From: Holophaga sp.
GTDB lineage: Bacteria; Acidobacteriota; Holophagae; Holophagales; Holophagaceae
Reading direction: 5' to 3'
DNA length: 50,924 bases
Assembly (NCBI GenBank): GCA_031292735.1
Contig: JARLGP010000120.1
Span: 1 to 50,924 of the forward strand
Shown: positions 36,201 to 43,367 of the stretch, one piece after another
Numbering within the stretch: position 1 is the first letter of the stretch
How the letters are laid out: every line of letters starts with the position of its first letter
Notes under the pieces: generated by a model
Databases searched by the model: none
Seen by the model: the letters and a program-made list of their open reading frames with translations, nothing else
Told to the model about the DNA's origin: nothing
Made by a program: the position numbers and the translations under genes

Positions 36201-37067
36201 CCGGGCCGGGTTGTCCACCAGGATGCGCTCGCGCACCGCCGGGTCGGGCGCCCAGTCCAGCAGCAGGTTGCGCAGCCGGCCGGTGTCGGGCATGCGCCCC
36301 ATGGCCACGTGCGGCCAGTCGCTGCCCCAGACCATCCGGTTGGGCGCCGCGGCGATCAGCTCCTGGGCCCACGGGGTGACTTCCTTGAACCCGTCGTAGT
36401 CGTCGCTCAGCCGGTAGGCGCCGGACAGCTTGACCCACCAGCCGTGTTCCGCCACCAGCCGGAGCATGGCCTGGTAGGCCGGGTGCTCCACCCCCAGGGC
36501 GGCCGGCATGTGGCCCATGTGGTCGATCACCCCGTGGCAGGGCAGCTTGGCCATGCGCGGGTAGAGTTCGGGCAGGTCCCGGCCGTCGCACAGGATCTGC
36601 AGGTGCCAGCCCATGGGAGCCACGCGCCGGGCCAGGGTCTCCATGTCCTCCAGGCCGATCCCGGCCCCCGGGAACGACACGTTGATGCGCAGTCCGCGCA
36701 CTCCGGCCAGGTGCATCGTCTCCAGCTGGCGGTCGGTCACCTCCGGCGCCACCACCGCCACCCCCCGCAGGCGGTTCGGGTTCCGGCCCAGCACCTCCAT
36801 CATGTAGCGGTTGTCGGTGCCGTAGACGCTGATCTGCACCAGCACGCCCCGCGAGCAGCCGGTGCCCGCGAGCATCTCCAGGTACTTGCCTTCCGGCGCC
36901 GGCGGCGGGGTGTAGCTGCGCGAGGCCATCATCGGGTAACCGTCGCTGTCGGCGATCACGTGGGCGTGGGTGTCGCAGGCACCTGCCGGCATGACGAAGC
37001 TGGCCGGGGCCATTTCCGCTGCAGGCGCGAGGCAAAGGGGTGCGGTGGGTGTTGCGGCTGGTGCCAT
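36174..37067 (-). CDS. Amidohydrolase-2 family protein, LigI-like lactonase/hydrolase
   Basis: 297 residues. The TIM-barrel metal/active-site signatures are CDTHAHVI near residue 31 and WGSDWPHVAMGRMP near the C-terminus. The overall pattern resembles 2-pyrone-4,6-dicarboxylate hydrolase (LigI) and related lactone hydrolases, which open ring compounds in the cytosol. ATG 37067 has AAGGAGA 7 bases upstream; a TTG at 37085 would add six residues. It is divergent from the DUF3311/SSS transporter genes, so the pair may handle one substrate. Its 3' end overlaps the methyltransferase gene antisense by 27 bases. Confidence 0.85.
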   Translation of the reverse strand: MAPAATPTAPLCLAPAAEMAPASFVMPAGACDTHAHVIADSDGYPMMASRSYTPPPAPEGKYLEMLAGTGCSRGVLVQISVYGTDNRYMMEVLGRNPNRLRGVAVVAPEVTDRQLETMHLAGVRGLRINVSFPGAGIGLEDMETLARRVAPMGWHLQILCDGRDLPELYPRMAKLPCHGVIDHMGHMPAALGVEHPAYQAMLRLVAEHGWWVKLSGAYRLSDDYDGFKEVTPWAQELIAAAPNRMVWGSDWPHVAMGRMPDTGRLRNLLLDWAPDPAVRERILVDNPARLYGFPALL

Positions 37068-37448
37068 TGAGGCGTCTCCTTCCAAAGGGTGGGAATCTCG
37101 ATCGTAGCGCGGGAACCGGGCCCTTGCCGGCCGGACCGGCGATCCGACCCCGGTCGGCCAGGAAAAAAATAGTTCCCTGGAAATAGTATTTACCCAGCCC
37201 AGGAAACCAGCAAACGCGCCGTTTCCGGACCGGGCGTTCTGCTGGGCGGACCAGGCTGCAGACCGGTGTTTTGCGGGAAGACAATTGATTTTTTCCTTGA
37301 AAACTAATTGACTTGTTCATTTTCTGCGTTAGTCTTAGCGGAACAAATTCCCATAGGCTGAAGCCGGCTCATCACCTCTTCCGGTCGAGCGGTCAGGTCC
37401 TGCGCGTCACGAAATACTTAGGCACCGCAATGTGCCCTAGGAGGGGAA
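37068..37448. promoter_or_regulatory. Divergent promoter region between LigI-like and transporter genes
   Basis: About 380 bases without a gene, AT-rich in the middle (37155-37345). An imperfect inverted repeat, CAATTGATTTT (37282-37292) and AAAACTAATTG (37300-37310), matches at 9 of 11 arm positions and overlaps a possible -35 box TTGACT (37308-37313). No good -10 follows at 17 bases. It probably holds divergent promoters and an operator; no regulator gene is adjacent. Confidence 0.4.
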
Positions 37449-37643
37449 ATGAAGCTTCTGAAGGTCTTGTTAACCATAATTCCGTTCATCTGGACGATCG
37501 GGGCCATCCCGTTTGTCAGTCGCGGCAAGCATCTTGTGTTCGGGCTTCCACTGCTCATGGTATGGACCATCGCGGGAACCCTCGTGGCCTTTGTCTGCCT
37601 GATGGCGTTGTATAAAATCGACACAACCCATAAGAAAAACTAG
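37449..37643 (+). CDS. DUF3311 small membrane protein
   Basis: 64 residues with two predicted membrane helices (about 4-20 and 33-55). IPFVSRGKHLVFGLPLLMVW matches the DUF3311 core. Members are typically encoded directly before SSS-family symporters and are thought to be small partner subunits. ATG 37449 has AGGAGGGGAA immediately upstream. The symporter gene follows after 17 bases, supporting a two-component transporter. Confidence 0.85.
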   Translation: MKLLKVLLTIIPFIWTIGAIPFVSRGKHLVFGLPLLMVWTIAGTLVAFVCLMALYKIDTTHKKN

Positions 37644-37660
37644 CTGACCAGGAGAAAGTA

Positions 37661-39163
37661 ATGAATGATGCAACTTCTGCATTAGTTATCATCGCCATTT
37701 TTGTTCTGGGCTCCTTCGTCGTGGGAATGATGCCGGGCCTGAGATCCAAAATGTCCTATGAACAGTGGGCTGTGGGCGGGCGCAATTTCGGGCGCTGGCT
37801 GAACTGGTTCATCCTGGCCGGTGAGATCTACACCGCCTTCACCTTCCTGGGAGCCAGCGGCTGGGCCTACTCCAAGGGCGCCCCGGTGTTCTATATCCTC
37901 GGCTACGGCGGCCTGGCCTACATGGTCGGCTACTACATCCTGCCGGCCATCGCTCCGGTCGGCCGCCGCTACGGCCTGATGACCCAGGCCGACCTGGTGG
38001 AACACATCTATGACAGCAAGGTGCTGGGCATCCTGGTGGCCTTCATCGGGGTCTGCTTCCTGCTGCCCTACATGGAACTGCAGCTCTCCGGGCTGGGCCT
38101 GATCATCGAGGCCTGCTCGTACGGCGTGCTCAACCGGGTCTGGGCCATGATCATCGCCTTCGCCCTGGTGGCCACCTTCGTCAGCGTCAGCGGCCTCAAG
38201 GGGGTCGCCTCCACCGCCGTCATCAAGGACACCATCATGATCGTCGCGGTGGTGGGTTTCGGCGTCTTCCTGCCGATCCACTACTTCGGCAGCTTCCGCG
38301 GCACCTTCGCCGCCCTGGAAGCGGTCAAGCCCGGCTTCACCTCCCTGCCCGGCGCCACCAAGACCATGGACGCCAGCTGGATGATGTCCACCATCGCGCT
38401 CACCAGCTTCGGCTTCTACATGTGGCCCCACCTCACCGCCAACAGCTTCAGCGCCCGCAATCCCGAGGTGCTCAAGCACAACGCGGTCTACCTTCCGCTC
38501 TACCAGTTGTGCATGCTGTTCCCCATGATGATCGGCTTCACCGCCCTGCTGGTTCTCGTTCCGGCCCTCAAGACCCCCGACATGGCCTTCATCGCCCTGG
38601 TTCGCCACACCTTCCCGGGCTGGGCCCTGGGTCTGGTGGGCGGCGCCGGCGCCCTGGCCTGCATGATCCCCGCCGCCGACCTGCTGCTGTCCACCTCCAT
38701 GGTGTTCTCCCGCAACGTCTACGCCCGGACCCGGGGCGGCGACGTCTCGCCGGAAGCCCTCGGCAAGCTGGCCAAGCAGGTGGTGGTCGGACTGGCCCTG
38801 GTGGCCCTGGCGCTCTCCATCTTCCTCCCGAACATGCTGGTCAACCTGCTGCTCACCGGTTATGCCGGCGTCACCCAGTTCTTCCCGCTGATCGTGCTGG
38901 GCATCTACTGGAAGCGCGCCAACAAGATCGCCGCCTTCTGCGGCCTGGGCGCGGGCGAAATCATCGTGTTCTACACGACCCTGAACCATCTGGATCCCCT
39001 GACCGTCAGCGGTCTGCACCTCAATGCCGGGTTCATGGCTCTCGTGGTGAACATGGTCATCTTTGTCATTCTTAGCCTGGTCTTCGCACCCCAGCGGAGC
39101 ATCTCCGTCTACGACGCCGTGCACAACACTCCGGATCCGGATGCGAAGCCCGTGGTCGGTTGA
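37661..39163 (+). CDS. Sodium:solute symporter (SSS family)
   Basis: 500 residues with about 13 membrane helices. The early segments YEQWAVGGRNFGRWLNWFIL and GEIYTAFTFLGASGWAYSKG, and the helix-5/6 region TFVSVSGLKGVASTAVIKDT, are characteristic of SSS transporters paired with DUF3311. These use Na+ to import organic anions, amino acids or related solutes; the substrate is unknown. SD CAGGAGAAAGTA precedes ATG 37661. The M20 hydrolase follows after 12 bases, so the imported compound may be its substrate. Confidence 0.93.
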   Translation: MNDATSALVIIAIFVLGSFVVGMMPGLRSKMSYEQWAVGGRNFGRWLNWFILAGEIYTAFTFLGASGWAYSKGAPVFYILGYGGLAYMVGYYILPAIAPVGRRYGLMTQADLVEHIYDSKVLGILVAFIGVCFLLPYMELQLSGLGLIIEACSYGVLNRVWAMIIAFALVATFVSVSGLKGVASTAVIKDTIMIVAVVGFGVFLPIHYFGSFRGTFAALEAVKPGFTSLPGATKTMDASWMMSTIALTSFGFYMWPHLTANSFSARNPEVLKHNAVYLPLYQLCMLFPMMIGFTALLVLVPALKTPDMAFIALVRHTFPGWALGLVGGAGALACMIPAADLLLSTSMVFSRNVYARTRGGDVSPEALGKLAKQVVVGLALVALALSIFLPNMLVNLLLTGYAGVTQFFPLIVLGIYWKRANKIAAFCGLGAGEIIVFYTTLNHLDPLTVSGLHLNAGFMALVVNMVIFVILSLVFAPQRSISVYDAVHNTPDPDAKPVVG

Positions 39164-39175
39164 TTGGAGGCAGGC

Positions 39176-40306
39176 ATGGATTCATCTGAAATCATCAAGG
39201 ATCGAAGGGCTTTGCATCAGATGCCCGAAATCGGTCTCGACCTGCCGCGCACCTCGGAATACGTGGAAAAGGCGCTGCGGGGGATGGGCCTTGCGCCCAG
39301 GCGGATCGGGGACGGGATGACCGTCGATCTCGGCACCAGCGGGCCGCTGTTCGCCTGGCGGGCCGATATGGACGGCCTGCCGGTGCTGGAAGAGACCGGG
39401 GCGGAGTACGCCTCCAGGACTCCCGGCCGGATGCACGCCTGCGGCCATGACGCGCACACCGCCATGGCGCTGGGGATCGCCCGCTACTACACCACCGGCG
39501 GGGGCAAGCTGCCCTGCCGGCTGCGGCTGATCTTCCAGCCCGGCGAAGAAGGATTCGCCGGCGCCCGGTTCATGATGAAGGGCGGCGCCCTGGAAGGCGT
39601 GGGGGTCATTTCCGGCCTGCACGTGGGCATCTTCCCGGAACTGCCGCTGGGCTGCTTCGGCACCCGCAAGGGCACGGTCATGGCCTCGGTCACCCTCTTC
39701 GAGGTCACCTTCACGGGCAAGGGCACCCATGGCGCCTTCCCGCACATGGGCGCCGACGCCCTGCTCGCCGCCTGCCAGTTCGGGGCCGGGGTGCAGACCG
39801 TGCGCTACGGAGCCACCAGCCCGGTGGCGCCGACCGTGATCTCCATCGGTTCGTTCCATTCCGGCACCGCCTGCAACGTGATCTCGGAAAAGGCCGTGCT
39901 GGCCGGCAGCATGCGCGCCACCTCGGTGGCCGACCAGACGGTCCTGGAGCAGCGGTTCGCCCAGTTCGCCCAGGGCATCGCCCAGGCCAACGGGGTGAAG
40001 GTGGAGATCCACAACACGGTGGGGGCGCCCATCACCGCCAACGACGATCCCGCCCTTGTGGACCTGCTCCAGGCCGCCGTCACCGAGGCCCACGGGCCGG
40101 ACAGCTTCATGCTGTTCACCGACCCCACCCTGGGCGGCGAGGATTTCGGCGACTACCTCAAGGAGGTGCCCGGCGTGTTCTTCTTCCTGGGCACCGACAT
40201 CACCGCCCCGCACCACCACCCCAAGTTCAACATGACCGAGGCGGTGCTGGGCAAGACCGTCGCGGTGGTGGACGGCCTGATGCGCAAGTGGGCTGCGCTC
40301 CGCTAG
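39176..40306 (+). CDS. M20-family amidohydrolase
   Basis: 376 residues, normal length. The metal-binding motif HACGHDAHTAMALG, the general-base region FQPGEEGFAGARFMM, and a C-terminal GGEDFGDYL and HHHPKF are those of M20D aminoacylase/hippurate-hydrolase enzymes. They hydrolyse N-acyl amino acids in the cytosol using two metal ions. ATG 39176 has GGAGG 5 bases upstream; the TTG just after the symporter stop is less likely. It is followed by a strong terminator, which ends the transporter operon. Confidence 0.93.
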   Translation: MDSSEIIKDRRALHQMPEIGLDLPRTSEYVEKALRGMGLAPRRIGDGMTVDLGTSGPLFAWRADMDGLPVLEETGAEYASRTPGRMHACGHDAHTAMALGIARYYTTGGGKLPCRLRLIFQPGEEGFAGARFMMKGGALEGVGVISGLHVGIFPELPLGCFGTRKGTVMASVTLFEVTFTGKGTHGAFPHMGADALLAACQFGAGVQTVRYGATSPVAPTVISIGSFHSGTACNVISEKAVLAGSMRATSVADQTVLEQRFAQFAQGIAQANGVKVEIHNTVGAPITANDDPALVDLLQAAVTEAHGPDSFMLFTDPTLGGEDFGDYLKEVPGVFFFLGTDITAPHHHPKFNMTEAVLGKTVAVVDGLMRKWAALR

Positions 40307-40324
40307 CTTTCCGGTCATGATGAC

Positions 40325-40361
40325 GACTCGGCCCCATGGCCAAACGCCATGGGGCCGAGTC
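40325..40361 (+). terminator. Strong hairpin terminator after the M20 gene
   Basis: Perfect 16-bp stem: GACTCGGCCCCATGGC (40325-40340), loop CAAAC, GCCATGGGGCCGAGTC (40346-40361), then CTTACCC. It closes the DUF3311-SSS-M20 operon and separates it from the MFS gene. The T-run is weak. Confidence 0.85.
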
Positions 40362-40396
40362 TTACCCGACACTCCCGACCCCGCAGGTGCCCCCCC

Positions 40397-41797
40397 ATGA
40401 CCGAACCCACAGCGGCTTTGCCCGGATTCACCGAGGGCGACCGGACCACCTTGAAACGACTGGAACGCCTGCCGTTCAGCAGGCCGCAGGTGCGGCTCCT
40501 GTTCCTGGGCGGGCTGGGCTACGCCTTCGACGGCATGGACGGCTCGATGATCGCGTTCCTGCTGGTTCCGGTCATGCGCCTGTGGGGGCTGAGCAACAGC
40601 CAGGTGGGCGCGCTGGGCAGCTCGGTGATGGCCGGCTACCTGGTGGGGGCCTTCACCGCCGGCGCCCTGGGCGACCTGATCGGGCGGCGCAAGGTGATGA
40701 TGTTCGCCCTGTTCGTATACACCTTCGCCTCCCTGCTGGCGGCCTTCTCGCCCAACTGGCGCTTCCTGTTCTGGACCCGGATGGTGGCCGGCCTGGGGGT
40801 GGGGGCGGAAAGCGCCATCATCGCGCCCTACCTTTGCGAGTTCGTCCCGAGCCGCTACCGGGGGCGCTTCATCGGCTCCCTGTCCGGCTTCCTTTCCTTC
40901 GGCTACGTGTTCGCCGCCCTCATCGGCTATGCCATCGTGCCCGCCCATGCCCAGGGCTGGCGGATCGCCCAGGTGATCAGCTTCCTGCCCATCCTCATGC
41001 TGCTCTGGTGGCGCCGCTCGCTGCCGGAATCGCCCCGGTGGCTGATCCAGCGGGGCCGGTCCCAGGAGGCGGAACAGGTGGTGGCCCACCTGGAATCGTT
41101 CTACACCCGGCACGGGGAGACCCTGCCGCCGTACGAGGACGTGCTGATCCCCCCCATGGGCGCCCGCCGGGCCGGCAACCTGTTCCAGAACCTGGCCGCC
41201 CTGTGGCACCGGGACATGGCCCGCAACACCTTCATGCTGTGGACCTTGTGGATCACCATCACCTTCTGCGTGTTCGGCTTCTTCACCTGGATCCCCACCC
41301 TCCTGGTCAAGCAGGGCATGACCATCACCAAGAGCTTCGGCTTCAGCCTGATCATGTACGTGGCCCAGATCCCCGGATGCTACTCGTCGGCCCTGCTCAA
41401 CGAGCGGCTGGACCGGAAGTGGACCATCGTCCTGTACATGGTCCTGGGCGGGGTGGCCGCCTATTTCCTGTCCGTGGCCCGGGCCGACCTGGCCATCACC
41501 CTGTGCGGGTTCTGGCTGTCCTTCTTCATGATCGGCGCGTTCGGCGCGATCTACACCTACACTCCGGAACTGTACCCCACGGCCATCCGCTCCACCGGCA
41601 TGGGCGTGGCCTCTGCCTGCGGCCGGGTCGGCGGCTTGGCCGCTCCACTGATCATCGGCCTGGCATACACCCGGATCGGCTTCGTGGGCGTGTTCACCAT
41701 CACCACCTGCGTGCTGCTGCTGGGCGCCCTGGCGGTGGCGACCCTGGGCATGCGCACCGCCGGCAAAAGCCTGGAACAGATTTCGTCGGAAGAATAG
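40397..41797 (+). CDS. MFS transporter, metabolite:H+ symporter type
   Basis: 466 residues, 12 predicted helices. MFS motif A is GALGDLIGRRKVM (loop 2-3), the sugar/aromatic-acid-porter-like ESAIIAPYLCEFVPSRYRGR lies in helix 4 to loop 4-5, and LPESPRWLIQRGR follows helix 6. This is the SV2/organic-acid porter style that takes up aromatic or other organic acids. ATG 40397 has AGGTG 8 bases before it. The upstream in-frame start lies inside the terminator hairpin and was rejected. The LarA-like gene follows after 67 bases. Confidence 0.9.
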   Translation: MTEPTAALPGFTEGDRTTLKRLERLPFSRPQVRLLFLGGLGYAFDGMDGSMIAFLLVPVMRLWGLSNSQVGALGSSVMAGYLVGAFTAGALGDLIGRRKVMMFALFVYTFASLLAAFSPNWRFLFWTRMVAGLGVGAESAIIAPYLCEFVPSRYRGRFIGSLSGFLSFGYVFAALIGYAIVPAHAQGWRIAQVISFLPILMLLWWRRSLPESPRWLIQRGRSQEAEQVVAHLESFYTRHGETLPPYEDVLIPPMGARRAGNLFQNLAALWHRDMARNTFMLWTLWITITFCVFGFFTWIPTLLVKQGMTITKSFGFSLIMYVAQIPGCYSSALLNERLDRKWTIVLYMVLGGVAAYFLSVARADLAITLCGFWLSFFMIGAFGAIYTYTPELYPTAIRSTGMGVASACGRVGGLAAPLIIGLAYTRIGFVGVFTITTCVLLLGALAVATLGMRTAGKSLEQISSEE

Positions 41798-41864
41798 GTT
41801 TTCCGGGGAATCTCGCCCACTCTCCCATGGTATTAATAGGTCTCACGGCCTGGGGGGGAAACCG

Positions 41865-43127
41865 ATGAAGACGGTACCGCTTGCATACGGCAAGAAGGGG
41901 CTCAGCATCTCCGTTCCGGATGACGCCCATGTGATCGAGCCCAGGCACCTGGAAGGCCTGGCCGACGAAGCGGGCGCGGTGACCGCGGCCTTGCGCCAGC
42001 CGATCGCCACCCCGCCGCTCAAGGCCATGGTGAAGGCGACGGATACGGTCAGCATCGTGATCTCCGACATCACCCGGCCGACCCCCAACCACAAGCTGGT
42101 GCCCTGGATCATGAAGGAGCTGGCGCACGTGCCGCGGGAGCAGTTCGTGATCATCAACGGGGTCGGCAGCCACCGGGCCAACACCCGGGAAGAGCTGATC
42201 CAGATGCTGGGCCAGGAGGTCGTCGATACCGTGCGGATCGTCAACCACGACGCCTTCGACGACGCCAGGCTGGTCCACGTGGGACGCAACAGCTACGGCT
42301 CCGAGATCTACCTGAACAAGACCTACGTGGAATCCGACTTCAAGATCGTCACCGGGTTCATCGAGCCGCACTTCTTCGCCGGCTTCTCCGGGGGGCCCAA
42401 GGGCATCAATCCGGGCATCGTCGGGATCAAGACCATCCTGGACTTCCACAACGCCCTGATGATCGGCCACCCGAACAGCACCTGGGGGCTGCTGGAGGGC
42501 AACATCCTGCAGGACGCCGCCACCCAGAACTGCCTGATGGCCAAGCCCGACTTCATGCTGAACGTCACCTTGAACGGCCGCCAGGAGATCACCAACGTGT
42601 TCGCCGGCGATGTCATCCAGGCCCACCGGGTGGGCTGCGCCTTCGTCAAGGACAACGCCATGTATGCCGTGGACCAGCCGTTCGACCTGGTCATCACCAC
42701 CAACTCCGGCTACCCCCTGGACCAGAACCTCTACCAGACGGTCAAGGGCATGAGCGCCGCCGCCCAGATCGTCCGCCAGGGCGGCACCATCGTCAGCGCC
42801 TCGGAATGCTCCGACGGCGTGCCCAATCACGGCAACTACGCCAAGATCCTCAAGATGCGCGACACCCCCAAGGAACTGCTGGCGATGATCGAGGATCCCG
42901 CCTTCAGCATGTTCGACCAGTGGCAGGTGCAGGTGCAGGCCATCATCCAGCTCAAGGCCGACTGCTACCTGTATTCCACCCTGGACGACGACACGGTGGT
43001 CCAGGCCAAGTTCAAGCCGCTGGCCGATCTGGAGCGGAGCCTGGCCGGGCTGGTGGAACGCCACGGGCCCCATGCCCGGGTGGCGGTGCTGCCCTTCGGG
43101 CCGTTGACGATTCCATATGTAAAGTAA
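41865..43127 (+). CDS. LarA-family nickel-pincer racemase/epimerase
   Basis: 420 residues. The residues that hold the nickel-pincer nucleotide in L. plantarum LarA are present at identical spacing: His103 in GSHR (LarA His108), His169 and Lys179 in EPHFFAGFSGGPKGINPG (His174, Lys184), and His195 in DFHNALM (His200). DITRPTP lies near residue 68-74. The family racemises or epimerises alpha-hydroxyacids in the cytosol, and many members do not act on lactate. GGGGGG precedes ATG 41865. The pincer-cofactor genes larB, larC and larE are not in the window. The neighbours suggest a catabolic hydroxyacid substrate rather than lactate. Confidence 0.9.
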   Translation: MKTVPLAYGKKGLSISVPDDAHVIEPRHLEGLADEAGAVTAALRQPIATPPLKAMVKATDTVSIVISDITRPTPNHKLVPWIMKELAHVPREQFVIINGVGSHRANTREELIQMLGQEVVDTVRIVNHDAFDDARLVHVGRNSYGSEIYLNKTYVESDFKIVTGFIEPHFFAGFSGGPKGINPGIVGIKTILDFHNALMIGHPNSTWGLLEGNILQDAATQNCLMAKPDFMLNVTLNGRQEITNVFAGDVIQAHRVGCAFVKDNAMYAVDQPFDLVITTNSGYPLDQNLYQTVKGMSAAAQIVRQGGTIVSASECSDGVPNHGNYAKILKMRDTPKELLAMIEDPAFSMFDQWQVQVQAIIQLKADCYLYSTLDDDTVVQAKFKPLADLERSLAGLVERHGPHARVAVLPFGPLTIPYVK

Positions 43128-43226
43128 GTATTTATATCATGGGGAAAAAAAGGGTACACCCATGAATAAAAATTGAATTAGGCCTCGGACCATTTCATAC
43201 TGAATGGCATCAGCGGATTCGGGCTC

Positions 43227-43346
43227 CGTCACCTCCCGGCCGCCGGCGTTGGCCGGTGCCCTGACGTTTCTCAATGCAGCCGTCCCCCTTCCGGATGGGT
43301 CCTCAGCCGGTGGGAGTTCCGCCTGCATGGGCCCACCCGCCGGAAG
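43227..43346 (+). ncRNA. Structured leader, candidate regulatory RNA, of the molybdenum hydroxylase operon
   Basis: Two extended stem-loops fill the 120 bases before the SD. First: CGTCA (43227-43231) pairs with TGACG (43262-43266) around CCGGCC (43236-43241)/GGCCGG (43251-43256). Second: CTTCCGG (43288-43294) pairs with CCGGAAG (43340-43346) around GGTGGG (43309-43314)/CCCACC (43332-43337). The position upstream of a molybdopterin enzyme suggests a cofactor- or substrate-sensing leader. I cannot match it securely to the Moco RNA motif by eye. Confidence 0.4.
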
Positions 43347-43367
43347 TCCAGTTGATCGAGGTGCACC

